DNA of 64,000 nt from Uranotaenia lowii (GCF_029784155.1 NC_073691.1:121311474-121375473); one strand, 5' to 3'. Shown: positions 51,560-63,833, numbered from the stretch's first letter. The notes: generated by a model from the sequence alone, not told the origin. Numbers and translations are program-made.

Positions 51560-53272
51560 ACGTCAAGAAAATAATAATCGCTGCAAAACACTTTATGAAA
51601 AGGCTGTTCTTGCGTCGTACTTAGTGAGTTACTGAGTTGCAAAAGCTGGAGAAGCACATACTTTTGCTGAAAACTTAATCAAACTTTGTATTCAAGAAAT
51701 CGTCCGTGTCATGGTTGATGATAAAAAAGTGGAATTGGTAAATCCGATTCCTATGTCTGACAATGCGGTTTCTCGGCAAATTTGTGACATGGTTGAAGAT
51801 ATCGAAAGCATTTTAATTTCTCAATTGAGAACTTCAAAATTTGCCATGCAGCTTGACGAATCCACAGATGTAGCAGGACTAGCAATTCTATTGGTATTTG
51901 TTCGCTATCAAGGTTATGAATGTTTTGTAGAAGATTTTTTCCTTAGCAAACCGTTGCCAACTTCCACAACGGGGCTGAAACTTTCAAGCTAATTGATGAT
52001 TATGTTGCGGACAACAATATTCCATGGAGAAATTGTATTAATGTATTTAAGCTGCGAAAGCTATGGTTGGAAAAACTGATGGAGTCGTTGCCAAGGTCAA
52101 AGAAAAGACCAATGCAATGGTTGCGGTAGTAGTCATTGCATCCTTCATTGACATGCACTCGCTATGAAGAACTATCATCATCTTTGAAGGAAGTCTTGGC
52201 GAAAGCGTAAAATTAATCAACTTTATTGAGGCTCGGCCGAAAAATTTAAGGTTATTCAAAGCGTTAAGGCAAAAACACAATACAGCGTCGGTCGTCGCGT
52301 CACGTCAGCGGTCAACGCTGTCGATAAGTACTAAAACGCGGACGCGACGCACCCGACGATTTTTGCATCACAATTTACGCGACGACCGACGCTGTATTGT
52401 GTTTCTGCCTTTATGCGAAGAAACCGGTAGCCAACATTCCACGCTACAACTACATACCGAAGTTCGATGGTTATCTCGATTTTAAGCGACATTAATTTTG
52501 CATAGGGGGTCAAATTGAATGATTATCAGTGGCCCTTCATGGCTGACATTTTTCATAAAATGAATGACAATCTTCGATTCAAACGGCGAAATAATGGCCT
52601 TCAAGAGAAAAATCAAATTTTGGACACATTCGCTCAAGAAGCGCAACCTTGCAGCTTTCTAAATTTGAGAAGCATTCAAGCAGAAATAACCTCGAAGTTG
52701 TCATCCGAAAACTTTCAAGAATTCAACGAGCATTTGCAGGGATATATTTTGACAATCACAACACTTTCGATGATAACATTTTTTTTTTGTAATCCTTGAT
52801 GTAAAGTTGAACTAACAGACAAAGTTATTTATAATTACAATTACAGTTTTTTCCGCAGGATTTGTTGTACAGCTTTCAGCAATATTTACCGGTAGAATAT
52901 TATAAAACGATCGAAGACCTAAAACTGGTGGAATAGCCTTTTTCGGTGTCAAAGAAACCAGATTCAAAGATATAGGAAAGATTCGCTTCCAAGAAGTCGT
53001 TGGAGGAGTTTTGGTGTCAACTGAAAAGTTAATTTCAAATTTTGTCCGATAAAGCAAAACTTATTCTTTTGCCATTTTCCACAACTTATCTATGTGAGTC
53101 TGAATTTTCCACATATCTCGCAACGAAGACAAAATACCAATCCCGACTAAAAGCGGAACCAGACGTCAGACTACAACTGACACAAATTGAACCAAACTTG
53201 TTACAGCTTGCAAAGCAGAAAGTTGTTCTATTAAAATCATTAATTTTTGATGACACATGTAGGGAAAACTAG
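51560..53272 (+). pseudogene. hAT transposase remnant (SCAND3/ZMYM6-like group)
   Basis: Readable blocks are ASYLVSY (near 51612), GEAHTFAENLIKLCIQEIV (51650), ISQLRTSKFAMQLDESTDVA with the catalytic-type Asp (51818), VRYQGYECFVEDFFLSKPLP (51901), LCEETGSQHSTLQLHTEVRW (52414), MNDYQWPFMADIFHKMND (52515) and the C-terminal dimerisation block LPFSTTYLCESEFSTYLATK (53064). Stops and frame changes separate them, and a 144-bp element is inserted between two codons near 52264. The N-terminal BED finger was not found. The group is close to host-domesticated SCAND3/ZMYM6-type proteins, but this copy sits inside intact hAT ends and is a dead transposase. Confidence 0.8.
52267..52410. mobile_element. 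144-bp palindromic MITE inside the hAT transposase, TSD TTA
   Basis: The 34-bp arms at 52267-52300 (AGGCAAAAACACAATACAGC...) and 52377-52410 are inverted repeats with one mismatch. TTA flanks both ends (52264-52266 and 52411-52413), a PIF/Harbinger-type duplication. The interior has further GC-rich palindromic words (CGTCACGTCAGCGGTCAACG). The transposase reading resumes on the far side, proving insertion after the hAT arrived. Confidence 0.9.
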
Positions 53273-53459
53273 TCGTGAGTGTTAAACTAACTACGTGTTG
53301 TTTACTAACTACGATGACACAACTCATCTTATTTTAAGGATAATTTTAAGTTTTGAAAGGGTTTTTTTCATTCGTTCAAAAATGCAGGTGCTCCGCCAAA
53401 TTTTTTGGTTTTAAAAAGTGCTCCGCCGAGCAAATGATCTGAAAACCCCTGACCTAGAA

Positions 53460-54277
53460 CATCATTAATTTAAAATAAATGGAATTTGTCTTTACGATTT
53501 TGAAAATTTTTCTCAATGTACTCTTTTTGGCGTATGGCGCATGGATGAGGTAGCCCTACTATAGGAGCCTCATATGTCTAAACGCAAACATGAGGCGTGA
53601 ATCTCTGACTGTGAAGACTTTTGGTCCGTTACACTCATTTGACTGTTTTTCTAGTTTTACCGTCACTAATTTCTCCGTCGAGTGAGCTGAAAGCATTTCA
53701 ATGTCAAGCATTCACCAATTGGGGTTGGACCTGTTAGAAAGAATAATGCTTGCTCTTTACTTTTACACAGATTTCCATAAGAATGACAGCTAGCCTGAGT
53801 GAAATTGAAGTAAAGGCAATTGTTTTATCCGTTTAACACGTGAGAAATTGTATACCGGGATTGCGAGGACGTCCATCCCTTTTTTCGACCAGACTTAATA
53901 ATAACAATAAATCTCGCGTGAGCTTTCATTAAGTCAAATGAAACTGAAACATCGAATCGAGAAAAACGCTCCTGGAATTCAGTAATTAAAAAGCCCATGC
54001 CCAATAGGTCGAAACAAGTAGAAATGGATTCCCTGTTGATCACCTGTCTGTTTCCAATTGACTTCGATCGATAACCATCAGGCCGAAACTAATCCTGCTG
54101 CCGAGCTTGATCAGTTTTGACTTGTTTCAAACGATTTCAACTTGCTTCATTTAACAACGACCTGACTAGTTTCGACCAACATTGACTAATTGAAAAAACA
54201 TGGACTAATTGAACAACTACCAGTTAACAGAAACCAGCAGAAACCAATTTCTAATTACTATTGAGCAAAATTCGTTT
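53460..54277. other. No gene seen
   Basis: Mixed composition. Short words such as AACCAGCAGAAACCAA near 54230 repeat locally. No supported frame. Confidence 0.35.
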
Positions 54278-54514
54278 TCAGCGGCGATATGCCAAGACCT
54301 CTGTGTCGTAACCCTCTGCATCGGAATAGTCTCCAAACAACGATACCTCGAACAGCTTGCGGGCGGCCGCCGTCTTCAAAGCTGTCGGTTTTGGTTCGAT
54401 TTTCGAACCGCTGCTTCGACCCGGCGCTTCCTTCTTCTTGGTTCCGGTGATGGTGGTTGGATTATCCCTTTTGGCAGAGGGACCCGGGGCTTCCTTCTTC
54501 ATCTGCGTCTCCAT
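54278..54514 (-). CDS. Hypothetical Lys/Pro/Ala-rich protein, possible exon or gene fragment
   Basis: The minus-strand ATG near 54514, preceded by AATAAAAATAAAG, opens a 78-codon frame: METQMKKEAPGPSAKRDNPT, two KKEAPG repeats, then LKTAAARKLFEVSLFGDYSD and TEVLAYRR. GC content is well above both flanks, which is unusual here. GAG|GTATCG inside LFEV could be a splice donor. I do not recognise a family. It may be a host first exon, a processed fragment or part of a transposon Gag. Confidence 0.3.
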   Translation of the reverse strand: METQMKKEAPGPSAKRDNPTTITGTKKKEAPGRSSGSKIEPKPTALKTAAARKLFEVSLFGDYSDAEGYDTEVLAYRR

Positions 54515-54559
54515 CTTTATTTTTATTCACTTTATCACTCGTTATGAACAACCGTCACA

Positions 54560-57500
54560 AGAATATCTTCCAAGGTGTGCTCTGACATGAACTATCGAAG
54601 AGATGTCCGTGATAGTGAACACCATCTCAGAGGTCTTGCGAAACCAACCAACTTTTGAAGAATTTTGTACCCAAAATTAAACTTTTCTTCAAAATCACAC
54701 TTAAATCAATGTTTGTTTTGTGATGAATTGTTCGTTTAGGTAAATCCCTTATTAACAGGGTTGTAAATTACTAACATTTACATAGTTATTCAAGCAAACG
54801 AAGGAGATATAGCCATAAATCTGTGTGATTTTAGTGGGTTTTCGAATGACTTCTACTTCATAGTCTTATTGTGCTATGTTTAATTTCAGTTTTATTTTCT
54901 TTATTATTAATCGCCTATCTCTACACTCTGTTTTGAGAAAAACGTATTTAAAGATTGAGAAAAAATAATCGATTGCCTATTTCGCTGGATCTCATCATTT
55001 TCCTTACTTAGTACCTAAACTTCTTTAAAATAAGCATTATTTCATTTCGCGAGAAGAAAATACAGGTTTTCCGTGATTGTTACACTAAAAAAATAATAAA
55101 TTAGATTTTTCGGCATCCCGTTTTATGTTTTATATACGCCACTATTATTTGCGTTTTTTAGCCAAAATTGACTATAGAAGTTATAAAAATGCCTTTTTTC
55201 GATTCCGAAATTATTACTGGAATTTTTGTTCGTGATTTGGAGGGGAAAAACCCTTGACAGATTAAAAAAGTAAAAAAATACTTTTTGGCCGTGGAATTAA
55301 GGGGTGGGATTATTTAAAAAATCAAATTAAATAACACTAAATTAAAAAACGGATAAATTTTTTAAATGTAAAATAGAATGTTTAATACGTTTATGCTAAA
55401 TGGTAACTGAGTTTGTTTTCAATTGGCGCATACGCCCTTTTCAAAAATCGATACCGAAACTCAAATTTTAAGTTTTATTCTGCGAAAAGAACAATTTTAG
55501 GGTTATTTCAATTCACACGTTTACAATATTTTTCTCAGAGAGGAATGGTAAATAATATAATACACCGTGCCATTTAACAATCGGTTCACTTTGACAGTTT
55601 GAATCCTTTGAAATTGAGTTTGAGTGCTTTTATTCTCAACACCGCCAGCACCTACCCGTGGCCGAAACAAGAAATTGTAAGGAAAATTTCACCTTGCGAT
55701 GGCACTTTTCTTTGCTTGCGCTCGCCTTTTTTTGGCGCTGGTTGCAGAGCTATAAATCACGCTCCAGAATAATGACAAAAGTTTGGGCGCATCGTACGCG
55801 AGAGGTCGCTCTTTGGGACATTCTCCGATACTAGCCGCCTCGGCCGTTTTTTGAAATCGTTTCACGCCAGAAATAATGGAGGAATTTTCCAAACTGCACC
55901 TTCCTTTCTCCTGGGTGCCATAATGCAAAACTTTGACCTATTTGAATTGCTTGCGGAAACGACAATATCAGTTAAGAAATTTGTTCACACTTTTATTATA
56001 TTCATTTCAACTCAGCGATGCACTTTAGGGTCGACCTGACAAGATCCGTAGTTTAATGCTTCGTGAGTTTTTGCAATTAAATTTGTGTAAATTTTGCAGG
56101 TGGTAAAACGTGACTACATGTAAAGATAGGTATAATTCCATCAAGGAAACTTGGTTGATCGATGCTAGAATCAAATGTTATCTACAAATCAGAATGTCAG
56201 TACCCGTTACGGAAGAAGAAAATTAATCAATTCAATCATGGAATTCTGTCCTTAATGTATAATATTGACTCCAAGCGTATGCAATCAATCTTATTCAATA
56301 ATTGAAACAGGCTGCTCAAAACTAAAATATTTTTTCCGGTGATTCATTTAAAGACATTTCAAATTTAAAGAATCTAGGTAGGGTAAAAAAGAAATATAGA
56401 AAAAAAATGTAACTAACACATTAAAATTTGATCAAGCTTTCAAGGAAGATTATTGCATCAATCTTTAGTATTATTTTATTTGGAGCCATTTTTCCGATAA
56501 CAAAAATGGTCTTTAATATCCTGTGCTGTTTCTATGACTCTTTTCAGAAATATCCATTTCACAATAACAAGTTCGAAGAGCTACAACAGCAAATTCAGAC
56601 AATGTTCTGCTGTTACACTTTATTGCAAAATTCTAACATTACCCCAGCGCCCACACTTTAAATCTAATTAGTGTTACTGCACTGAGAATAAAATTGAACG
56701 TTAGCTTCCGTCATCAACATTTGGCGTGATGATAAAAAAGTGCCTTTAAGCTTCATCCCTTTAGCAAACCTATGTCAAGCTCAACACGTTTAGCTAGTTG
56801 CTCAGAATCGGGAACTGTCGGCGGGGTTTGTCAGAAGGAAGAATCGTGTAGGGTTCACTTGAGTGAAAACACTTTAAGCTCCTCAGAGCCATACAACAAC
56901 AAATCACATCCCTCCAGAAGCAATGGTAAATAAATTTACCCTAAAACCGTTGTTCGCGAATTGAGCCAAAGTTGGAACAACTTTGAGCAATCATATTTGG
57001 CTACACGCTAAAAGCAACGACAAACTTCTGCATGTCACAATGTGCGCTCGACGCGTTTAGGTACATGTGTATGTGTATGATTGTATGTATGCGTAAGACA
57101 ATGCCAGTCTGTATGTGGGCACGTGTTTGCCCACCCAGGCGAGAGTCACCGCAGCCAGCAAACAGAGCAAACGAAAACTTTCCGGAACAAGCAAACTCCA
57201 AATTTAAACCGAATTACAAATTTGAGATGCTCTTTAAAACTTGGCAGTTCAAGAAACACACGATGCCAAGTTGTGATAAAAATGCCCTTTCGTGTGTTTT
57301 CCCATTTTATTTTCTTACTGTTTTTTTTTCGTTGAATGTGTACTTGTATTGTACACTGAATCGGTAAATAAACTTTCATTCGCACTCAAAACAGGACAAA
57401 TAAATCGGGGGATTTTATTTAAATATCAGTTATAACACTAGCAAAAAAATAAATAAATCATGAGCTTTACTGACCGACCGAAATGAAATTCAGAAAAAAT

Positions 57501-58267
57501 CCCAGTAAAAGTTTTCGAATTAGCTACAAATATGAAATTTTGGAAAAATAAAAAAAAAGTTCTTGTACTAAGATTCAAATATCTCGGACTGTATACCATA
57601 ATTTGAAAGATGAGTAAATTTGCTTGATCAATTTGATCAACAGTTTAGTTAGCTTATGCAACCCCTCCCCATGGTTGGTTCTTGCCCAAATTTGGCATGT
57701 GTTATCTGGTAAGCTTATGATCTATTTAAGCTTAGAGCGAGTGAAATTTTTTATGTTTAATTCTTCCTTTATTAATATTAGTAAACTGCGGATCGTTAAA
57801 TTATTTAAAAATGCAGACATTACTGTTTTAGTAAAATAACCACAACTTCTCTAAGTTTCAATCGATTTTGATAAATAACTGCTTAACATACTAGCGTATT
57901 TTTTATAGAACCACATGAAATCTTTATTTTGGATTGACAATCATGGTCAGATTGTCAAAATTTCATCGAGTTTTTAACTGTAAAGAAAACAAAATTGTCT
58001 CAACAAAAAATGCATTTTCCTATCCATTTTTTCGCATCATCAATTCACTAATATCAACAATACTAATACTATCGACCAGCAATCACCCACGAGTATGCAG
58101 CTCGACACGACGCGTGTGACGAACATCTTTCAGATTTAAGCTATTTTAGATCAGATTTCAACTTTTCAGAGGTTTCAAACCTTTCATCTCTAATACAATC
58201 AAAGCATAAAAAATTAAAAAATCTTAAAAAAAAAAAGCATTAAAACGAGATTCTGTACAACCCTGTT
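54560..58267. other. Long AT-rich stretch without supported genes
   Basis: A GC-richer island lies at 55600-55900 with open minus-strand frames (SAKKRRAQAKKSAIAR) but no domain. TGTATG-rich microsatellite-like DNA is near 57061-57115. Short frames at 56428-56661, 57032-57367 and 57934-58119 have no features beyond chance. No terminal repeats could be paired. Confidence 0.4.
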
Positions 58268-59550
58268 GTTCTGTACAACCCTCAAAGCACTTTGCAAAGT
58301 GATCCTGAACAGGATCCAGGAAAAAATTGACGCTACACTCCGACGGCAACAAGCTGGATTCCGATCCGGACGATCATGTGTGGACCACATCACAACACTA
58401 CGAATCATACAAATCAACGAATTCCAGGACTCTCTTCTGCTGGTGTTCGTTGATTTCGAAAAAGGATTCGACCGACTTAGCCATGAAAACATCTGGGCGG
58501 CTCTAAGGCGACGAGGGGTCCCAGAGAAACTAGTCCATCTCATCGAAGCACAATACGAGGCATTTCGTGCAAGGTCTTGCGCGACGGTGTCTTGTCCGAA
58601 CCAATCCCGATAACTGCTGGAGTGAGACAAGGATGTATCTTATCACCGCTACTTTTTCTAATCGTAATGGATGAGATTCTGACTGGATCGATTGACTGTG
58701 CACCGAACCGAGGATTGTCGTGGAATCCTTCACCAATGGAGCAACTGAACGACCTTGACCTGGCTGACGATATTGTTTTGCTCGCCCAAACACAACCGGA
58801 CATGCAGAGCAAACTCGACGACCTCATCGAAAGTTCCAAGGCAGCAGATCTCAAAGTCAATGTCGGAAAGACCAAGTCGATGGAGATCAACACAGGAAAT
58901 CCCTCCAGTTTCATGGTAGCTGGGCAACAAGTTGAGAAAGTGGAGTTCTTCCAGTATCTTGGTAGCCAGATAACGTCTGATGCTGATACCAGAAAAGACA
59001 TCGAAACCCGGATCAGAAAGGCCCGTTTTGCATTTGCGAGTCTCCGAAACATCTGGCGGTCACGCCAAATCTCTCTACGGACGAAAATCCGAACCTTCAA
59101 CTCAAACGTCAAATCCGTATTGCTGTACGGGTGTGAAACTTGGTGCACATATGCGGTGACGACGCAAAAACTGCAAGTATTTGTAAATCGCTGCCTGCGG
59201 AATATCATCCGCGCTTGGTGGCCTGGCAACTGGATCTTGAATGAGGAACTACATCGCCGGTGTCATCAAAGGGAGCTATAAATCGAGATTCGGGAACGTA
59301 AGTGGAGATGGATTGGGCACACTCTGCGAAAAAGATGAAAACGAGATTTGCAGAGAGGCGCTAGATTGGAATCCAGAAGGACATCGAAGAAGAGGCAGGC
59401 CTAGAAACTCGTGACGGCGAAGCCTAGCCGCTGAAATCCGAACTGTCGACGAGAATATTGACTGGGACCAGGTGAAGACGCTGGCTCCGGATTGTCAACA
59501 GTGGAGGTCTTTTACCACGGCCCTATGCATCGGAGGATCGGCGCGGGATC
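58268..59550 (+). pseudogene. 5'-truncated RTE-type LINE reverse transcriptase
   Basis: It begins inside RT (KVILNRIQEKIDATLRRQQA, GFRSGRSCVDHI), with the first Asp block VFVDFEKGFDRLSHENIW near 58445. A frame change near 58580 leads to ITAGVRQGCILSPLLF (near 58610) and LADDIVLLAQ (near 58760). The GVRQGC form and the C-terminal CETWCTYAVTTQKLQVFVNR are of the RTE type. A stop at 59279-59281 interrupts the tail, which continues (IEIRERKWRWIGHTLRK) with further shifts to about 59550. RTE elements have short tails and nick genomic targets with their own endonuclease, missing here. Confidence 0.8.
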
Positions 59551-59559
59551 ATTAAGGGG

Positions 59560-60252
59560 GAGTAGGGTCTAACGGGTAAAAAAACACCATTTTCACGATT
59601 TTTTTTTAATGTATCGTTCAAACAAATGTATTAAATTTTTTGCATTACACGAAGCATTCTAAAAGAACATTTAGTAATTTTTTCGTAGAAAAATATTGAA
59701 AAATGAGCCGGTGACGGAGCACATTCAAGGATGCCTTTTAGAAAACAGGATTTGTGGTGGACACTGGATCTCAGCACAGAATCATCTGAAGTCAAAAAAT
59801 CAGAGCAAAATATTTTTAATAGATGTTTTTCTGGATCCCAACGTTTTTATTTAACTTAAAAAAAATTTTATGAAATTTTTGTGGCTGTTTGAAGTAAAAA
59901 CTACGATTTTTCAAGAAAAAATCCGCCATTTTTTATCTGTAAAATCTCCCCAAAGTAAAAAAAAAAAGAAAATTTTTGGGATTTGGTATTTTATATGTAG
60001 AAAATATTTTCCAAATTTGAAAAGAATCGGATAAGTAGTTTTCAAATGACGATGTCCACGGACTTTAAAAGTGTGCTTTCGAGAAAAACGCGTTTGAAGT
60101 TTCTGCTCTCTGTCTCTTGCAGTATTAGATAAAAGGAGATAAAGGCCTATAATTTCTACAGTTTTGCTTCGATTGCCATTGAGCATTCTTGAAATGTTTT
60201 ACAATAATAAAATAAAAAAATCGATTTTTTGAAAGTGTTAGACCCTACTCCT
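59560..60252. mobile_element. Possible MITE with GGAGTAGGGTCTAAC ends
   Basis: GGAGTAGGGTCTAACGGGTA at the left (from about 59562) is matched inverted at the right (GGAGTAGGGTCTAACACTTT read inward, ending about 60251). No clear target duplication was found. The interior is AT-rich and non-coding. It abuts the RTE remnant on one side and a (CTGGA)n run and the mariner remnant on the other. Confidence 0.5.
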
Positions 60253-60274
60253 GGACTGGACTGGACTGGATTGG
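60250..60274. repeat. (CTGGA)n short tandem repeat
   Basis: Four to five CTGGA units at the junction between the possible MITE and the mariner remnant. Confidence 0.8.
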
Positions 60275-60888
60275 AACGCTGAACTCATCCTTTGCCGTGA
60301 AAAACAGATTGCCGGGGATCTGTTTGAAGTCGGCTTTCACATATGTTTCGTCATCCATGATGCAGCATTCAACTTTCGTCAACATGTTGAGGTACAACTT
60401 CCTGGCACGGATTTTGGCGGACTTGCTCTGCTTCTCGTCGCGATTAGCGGCTTTGTACCTAGAACGTTCAAAGCCCAGCCTTAGTTTTAATCTTCTGGAC
60501 AAAGCTTCGACTTAGGTGCAGCTTCTTAGCCACATCCCAAACGGAGGCGTTCGGGTTTTGGTTGAAGGCCCCAACAAGGTGGTTGTGATTTTTGGTGTTG
60601 TACGGAATATTTTTCCTTCACTTTGTTCCTCGAACCGCTCAATCACTTGCGACACCGTGTAATTTGCGATTCCCAACGTTTTAGCGATGGAACGATGCGA
60701 GAGATCCTTGTTAAATGCACAAAATTTTATCACGCAAGAGCTGTTCTTTCGCCTTTATTTCCGCGAGTTTTGATCACAGGACTTTAAAACCTGCAGGAAG
60801 TGCACTATGAACTAAATCCATCCAAATTTTCATTAAATTTTACCCAACGGTAAAGGTTAGAGCAATTCCATAGTGGACACCCTTTATA
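60275..60888 (-). pseudogene. ITmD37E-like mariner transposase, N-terminal part with 5' end
   Basis: On the minus strand the likely element end is near 60886 (TATAAAGGGTGTCCACTATG). The helix-turn-helix region FCAFNKDLSHRSIAKTLGIA (from about 60727) continues to IERFEEQSEGKIFRTTPKI. After frame changes come RLKLRLGFERSRYKAANRDE and the first catalytic Asp region CCIMDDETYVKADFKQIPGN (near 60355). The remaining catalytic half is absent, cut off near 60275. The motif MDDETYVKADF and the TIR words match what I recall of mosquito ITmD37E elements; the D37E spacing itself cannot be seen here. Confidence 0.65.
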
Positions 60889-61119
60889 TATTCTATCTAC
60901 CAAGCTAATCATTGTTTGAAAATGTAGGTATAACAACCCGATCAGGAGGGAAAAACTAAATTAAATCAAGATGAGATATTTTGATACTATTTTTTTCCTA
61001 TCTAAATGAGTTATTATTTAGTACTCGTAGGATATTAAAATATCTCAAACTATATCAAAAAATCTATGCGATCATAGCTAAATTATATCAATTTTAGATA
61101 TACTCCTTCCAAGATTATG
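60889..61119. other. No gene seen
   Basis: AT-rich spacer with repeated AAATATCT/GATATTTT words. No element boundary could be fixed. Confidence 0.35.
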
Positions 61120-62318
61120 CAGTTGCGTTCAAAAAAGAATGAAATCGCATGAAGCTGCGCACCCACTTCAAATTTTGACAAGCTGCCATTTCTCTTTCGG
61201 TTGATATTTTTTCATGAAAATTTCACTCAATCTAGTTCTACTATCCAACTAACACTCTACAAAATTTGAAGTCTTTATAATGACTGGAAACAAAGATACA
61301 GCTATTCCCGTAAAAAAGGGAAATTTGGGATTGTTTCACTTGATTTGCTGTATCTTTGACAATTTTCATTGAAAAATCTTGAAATTTGGCCCAAAGATGT
61401 AAAAATGTTTGATCTAATACCAGGCCAAGTTTCGTCAAAATCTATGAACGTGATCAAAAATGGTGCCGGATAGAAAATGAGGTTCATTATCACCCAACCG
61501 ACGATTTCATTCTTTTTTGGACGGATGTTTGTATGGAAAATATCGTAATCCATGTAATCTTGTTTTTTTCTTTCACAAAATGAAAATTTATCACATAGAA
61601 TGTTGTACATTGGTAGGAACTTCATTCCTGCTTTGTTTAGAAAAATTAATTGTTCCAACAGAGCTGGTATTGAAACACAAGAACGAATAGAACACTCGCT
61701 TTAATTGTGTATCAAATTTGTTTAACAGTATAATTAGCAGGTCATTTATGTAACTCTGTTCTTCTTAGTTTTAACTCTGTTGAAACATTTTCTCTACCGA
61801 AACAAAGCACGAATGAAGTTTTTATCAATTTACAACAATCTTTGTGATAAATTTTTATTTTGTGAAAGAAAAAACCAAGAATACATGGATTACGATGTTT
61901 TCCATACAAACATCCGTCCAAAAAAGAATGAAATCGCCGGCTGGGCGATAATGAACCTCATATTCTATCCGGCACCATTTTTGATCACGTTCATCAAATT
62001 TGACGAAACTTGGCCCGGTATTAGATCAAACATTTTTACATCTTTGGGCCAAATTTCAAGATTTTTCAATGAAAATTGTCAAAGATACAGCAAATTTAGT
62101 GAACCACTTCCAAATTTCTCTTTTTTACGGGAATGACTGTATCTTTGTTTCCAGTCATTATAAAGACTTCAAATTTTGTAGAGTGTTAGTTGGATAGTTG
62201 AGCTAGGTTGGGTGAAATTTTCATGAAAAAATATCAACCGAAAGAGAAATGGCAGCTTGTCAAAGTTGGAAGTGGGTGCGCAGCTTCACGCGACTTCATT
62301 CTTTTATGAACGCAACTG
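61120..62318. mobile_element. 1.2-kb foldback element with about 540-bp inverted arms
   Basis: The left arm (61120 to about 61660) is the reverse complement of the right arm (about 61777 to 62318), with roughly 90 percent identity by eye and a spacer of about 118 bp. The ends are CAGTTGCGTTCAAAAAAGAA at the left and CAGTTGCGTTCATAAAAGAA at the right read inward. TA follows the right end (62319-62320); the left flank reads TG, probably a mutated TA. Each arm holds a 118-codon open frame (minus at 61302-61658, plus at 61780-62136) with similar translations, because the arms are copies. I see no protein family in them. The long arms would form extended double-stranded RNA if transcribed. Confidence 0.85.
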
Positions 62319-62524
62319 TATCTCGTTCAAATAGCATAGTTTGATATTGGACAGAACAAAACCTATCAAAATTAGGGGCCGTTCAGATACCACGTGGACA
62401 GAAAAATGAGATTTTTGGCCCCCTCCTCCCCCTCCGTGGACAAGCGTGGACATTTGGCAAACCCCTACCCCCCTCCCCGGATGTCCACGTGGACAGATTT
62501 GAAATAGTTTTTTTTAAATACCTA

Positions 62525-62792
62525 CACAGAAAAAAAAATTGACGTGTCACTGAAAACTACAACCTTTAAAATAAATCACCTGTAATTAACAAAACCTGTA
62601 ATTTTTAATTGTTTTTCTTGAAAGTTAACGAAGATCCATTTATTATTACAGCAAATGTCCTGTAAAAAAGTTGTACACTAAACATTAAATGTCACTTAGT
62701 CATGTTTTCGACCTGTGCAATTATGGTAAATGTCCTGCTTGTTTTTATTACAGGACATTTGCGTCATTTTACAGGAAATAATTTTTGCTGTG
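62525..62792. mobile_element. Nested TA-flanked MITE, CACAG ends
   Basis: The ends are CACAGAAAAAAAAATT at the left and CACAGCAAAAATTATT at the right read inward. TA flanks at 62523-62524 and 62793-62794. The interior repeats the word ACAGGACATTTG and its inverse. 268 bp. Confidence 0.75.
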
Positions 62793-63048
62793 TATAATTT
62801 GACAGTTAGAAAACACCACTTTTTGCATAATTTTTATAGAATTGGCTGATTTTGAAAAAAAACCGAGTAAGAATTTCCTGGTATCACAAATTTTTAAAAA
62901 TATTAAATTTGTTAATTATTATACTTATCACTTGCTTTTAAGCAGCTACTAATTGTTTAAACTTAAACTGGAAAGCTTTTCTATTTCAAAATTTTGATTT
63001 AAACCTCTTAATATTTATTCGCCTTTAGAAAATATTTTTAAAGTAAGT

Positions 63049-63833
63049 CACAGAAAGAAAAATGTAATCTTACATTGCACGTTTTCACATCATCGCCACA
63101 AAAAATATGAAAAAGAGTATAACATTTTAAGGCTAGGATGAACTTTACATGTCACCGCATGCGAAATCCAGCGTCAACGTCAGTTTGCCAATTCTGTTTT
63201 GTTTTCGTTCCTATTGGATTCCCAATTCTTCATCAATTAGCTTGCAATTTCATGTAAATCTTAGCGTTAGCAACGTTCGACCGTATTTTATTGTACCTGC
63301 TCGTGTGCTGTTCGCTTCTGTTCGAATCGAGGTGGTACATGCTGAGTTTTAAAGCAAGTAGGTGAGAAATAAAATTTAATACCCTTCTAATTATTATAAT
63401 TATTATATCAAATGGTCAATTTTATTTGTTCCAGAAAAAATGACACTTGAATTCAACGAAAGCTCGGGCTACCCCAAGTTCATGACAACTTATTTTCCTA
63501 CCAGCATGTCAATCGCCGTTGCCGTCTCGGGGAAATAGCACCAAAAAAAACGGTATTCGTGAAAATTTATTGAATACCAATTTTTCTTGTGTGGATTAAA
63601 TAAAATGTATGCGTAAGATATTAAAATATCTTATCGACAAATATCGATGCTTTTCTTATTGGATAAACAACCATACCAAAAGAATGATTGGAAATGTAGG
63701 TTTACAGTAAACAAATCAGTTGAAGGCGATGAGAAGTTTACATGAATTGAGCCGTATTGATACATGTAAATACCCGATTCCCTTCTACCCATGCAGTTGC
63801 ATGTAATGTTACAAGGATTTTTCTAACTGTGTA
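63049..63833. mobile_element. Second nested MITE with CACAG-type ends
   Basis: CACAGAAAGAAAAATGTAAT at the left resembles CACAGTTAGAAAAATCCTTG at the right read inward, and both are followed by TTACAT-type words. The left flank lacks a clear TA, so this limit is approximate. Related ends to the MITE at 62525 suggest one family. Confidence 0.5.

Larger units (their letters stand above)
51303..53451 (+). mobile_element. hAT transposon, complete ends, 8-bp target duplication, decayed
   Basis: The ends are CAGGGGTTTTCAGATCGTGC at the left and CAGGGGTTTTCAGATCATTT at the right read inward. The duplication ACCTAGAA occurs at 51295-51302 and again at 53452-53459, exactly 8 bp. Subterminal GTGCTCCGC words repeat at both ends (three at the left, two at the right), possible transposase-binding sites. 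2149 bp including a nested 144-bp MITE. Confidence 0.95.

Noticed and set aside
55689..55928. Possible BED-finger start (MAPRRKEGAVWK in an alternate minus frame)
   Set aside because: The resemblance covers only about a dozen residues and a stop follows. No Cys/His pairs.
57032..57367. 111-codon plus-strand frame with Cys and Met residues
   Set aside because: Its start lies in TGTATG-rich microsatellite-like DNA, there are overlapping frames on both strands and no domain.
61302..62136. Pair of conserved 118-codon genes in opposite orientation
   Set aside because: They are the two arms of one foldback element, so the similarity comes from the arms being copies.
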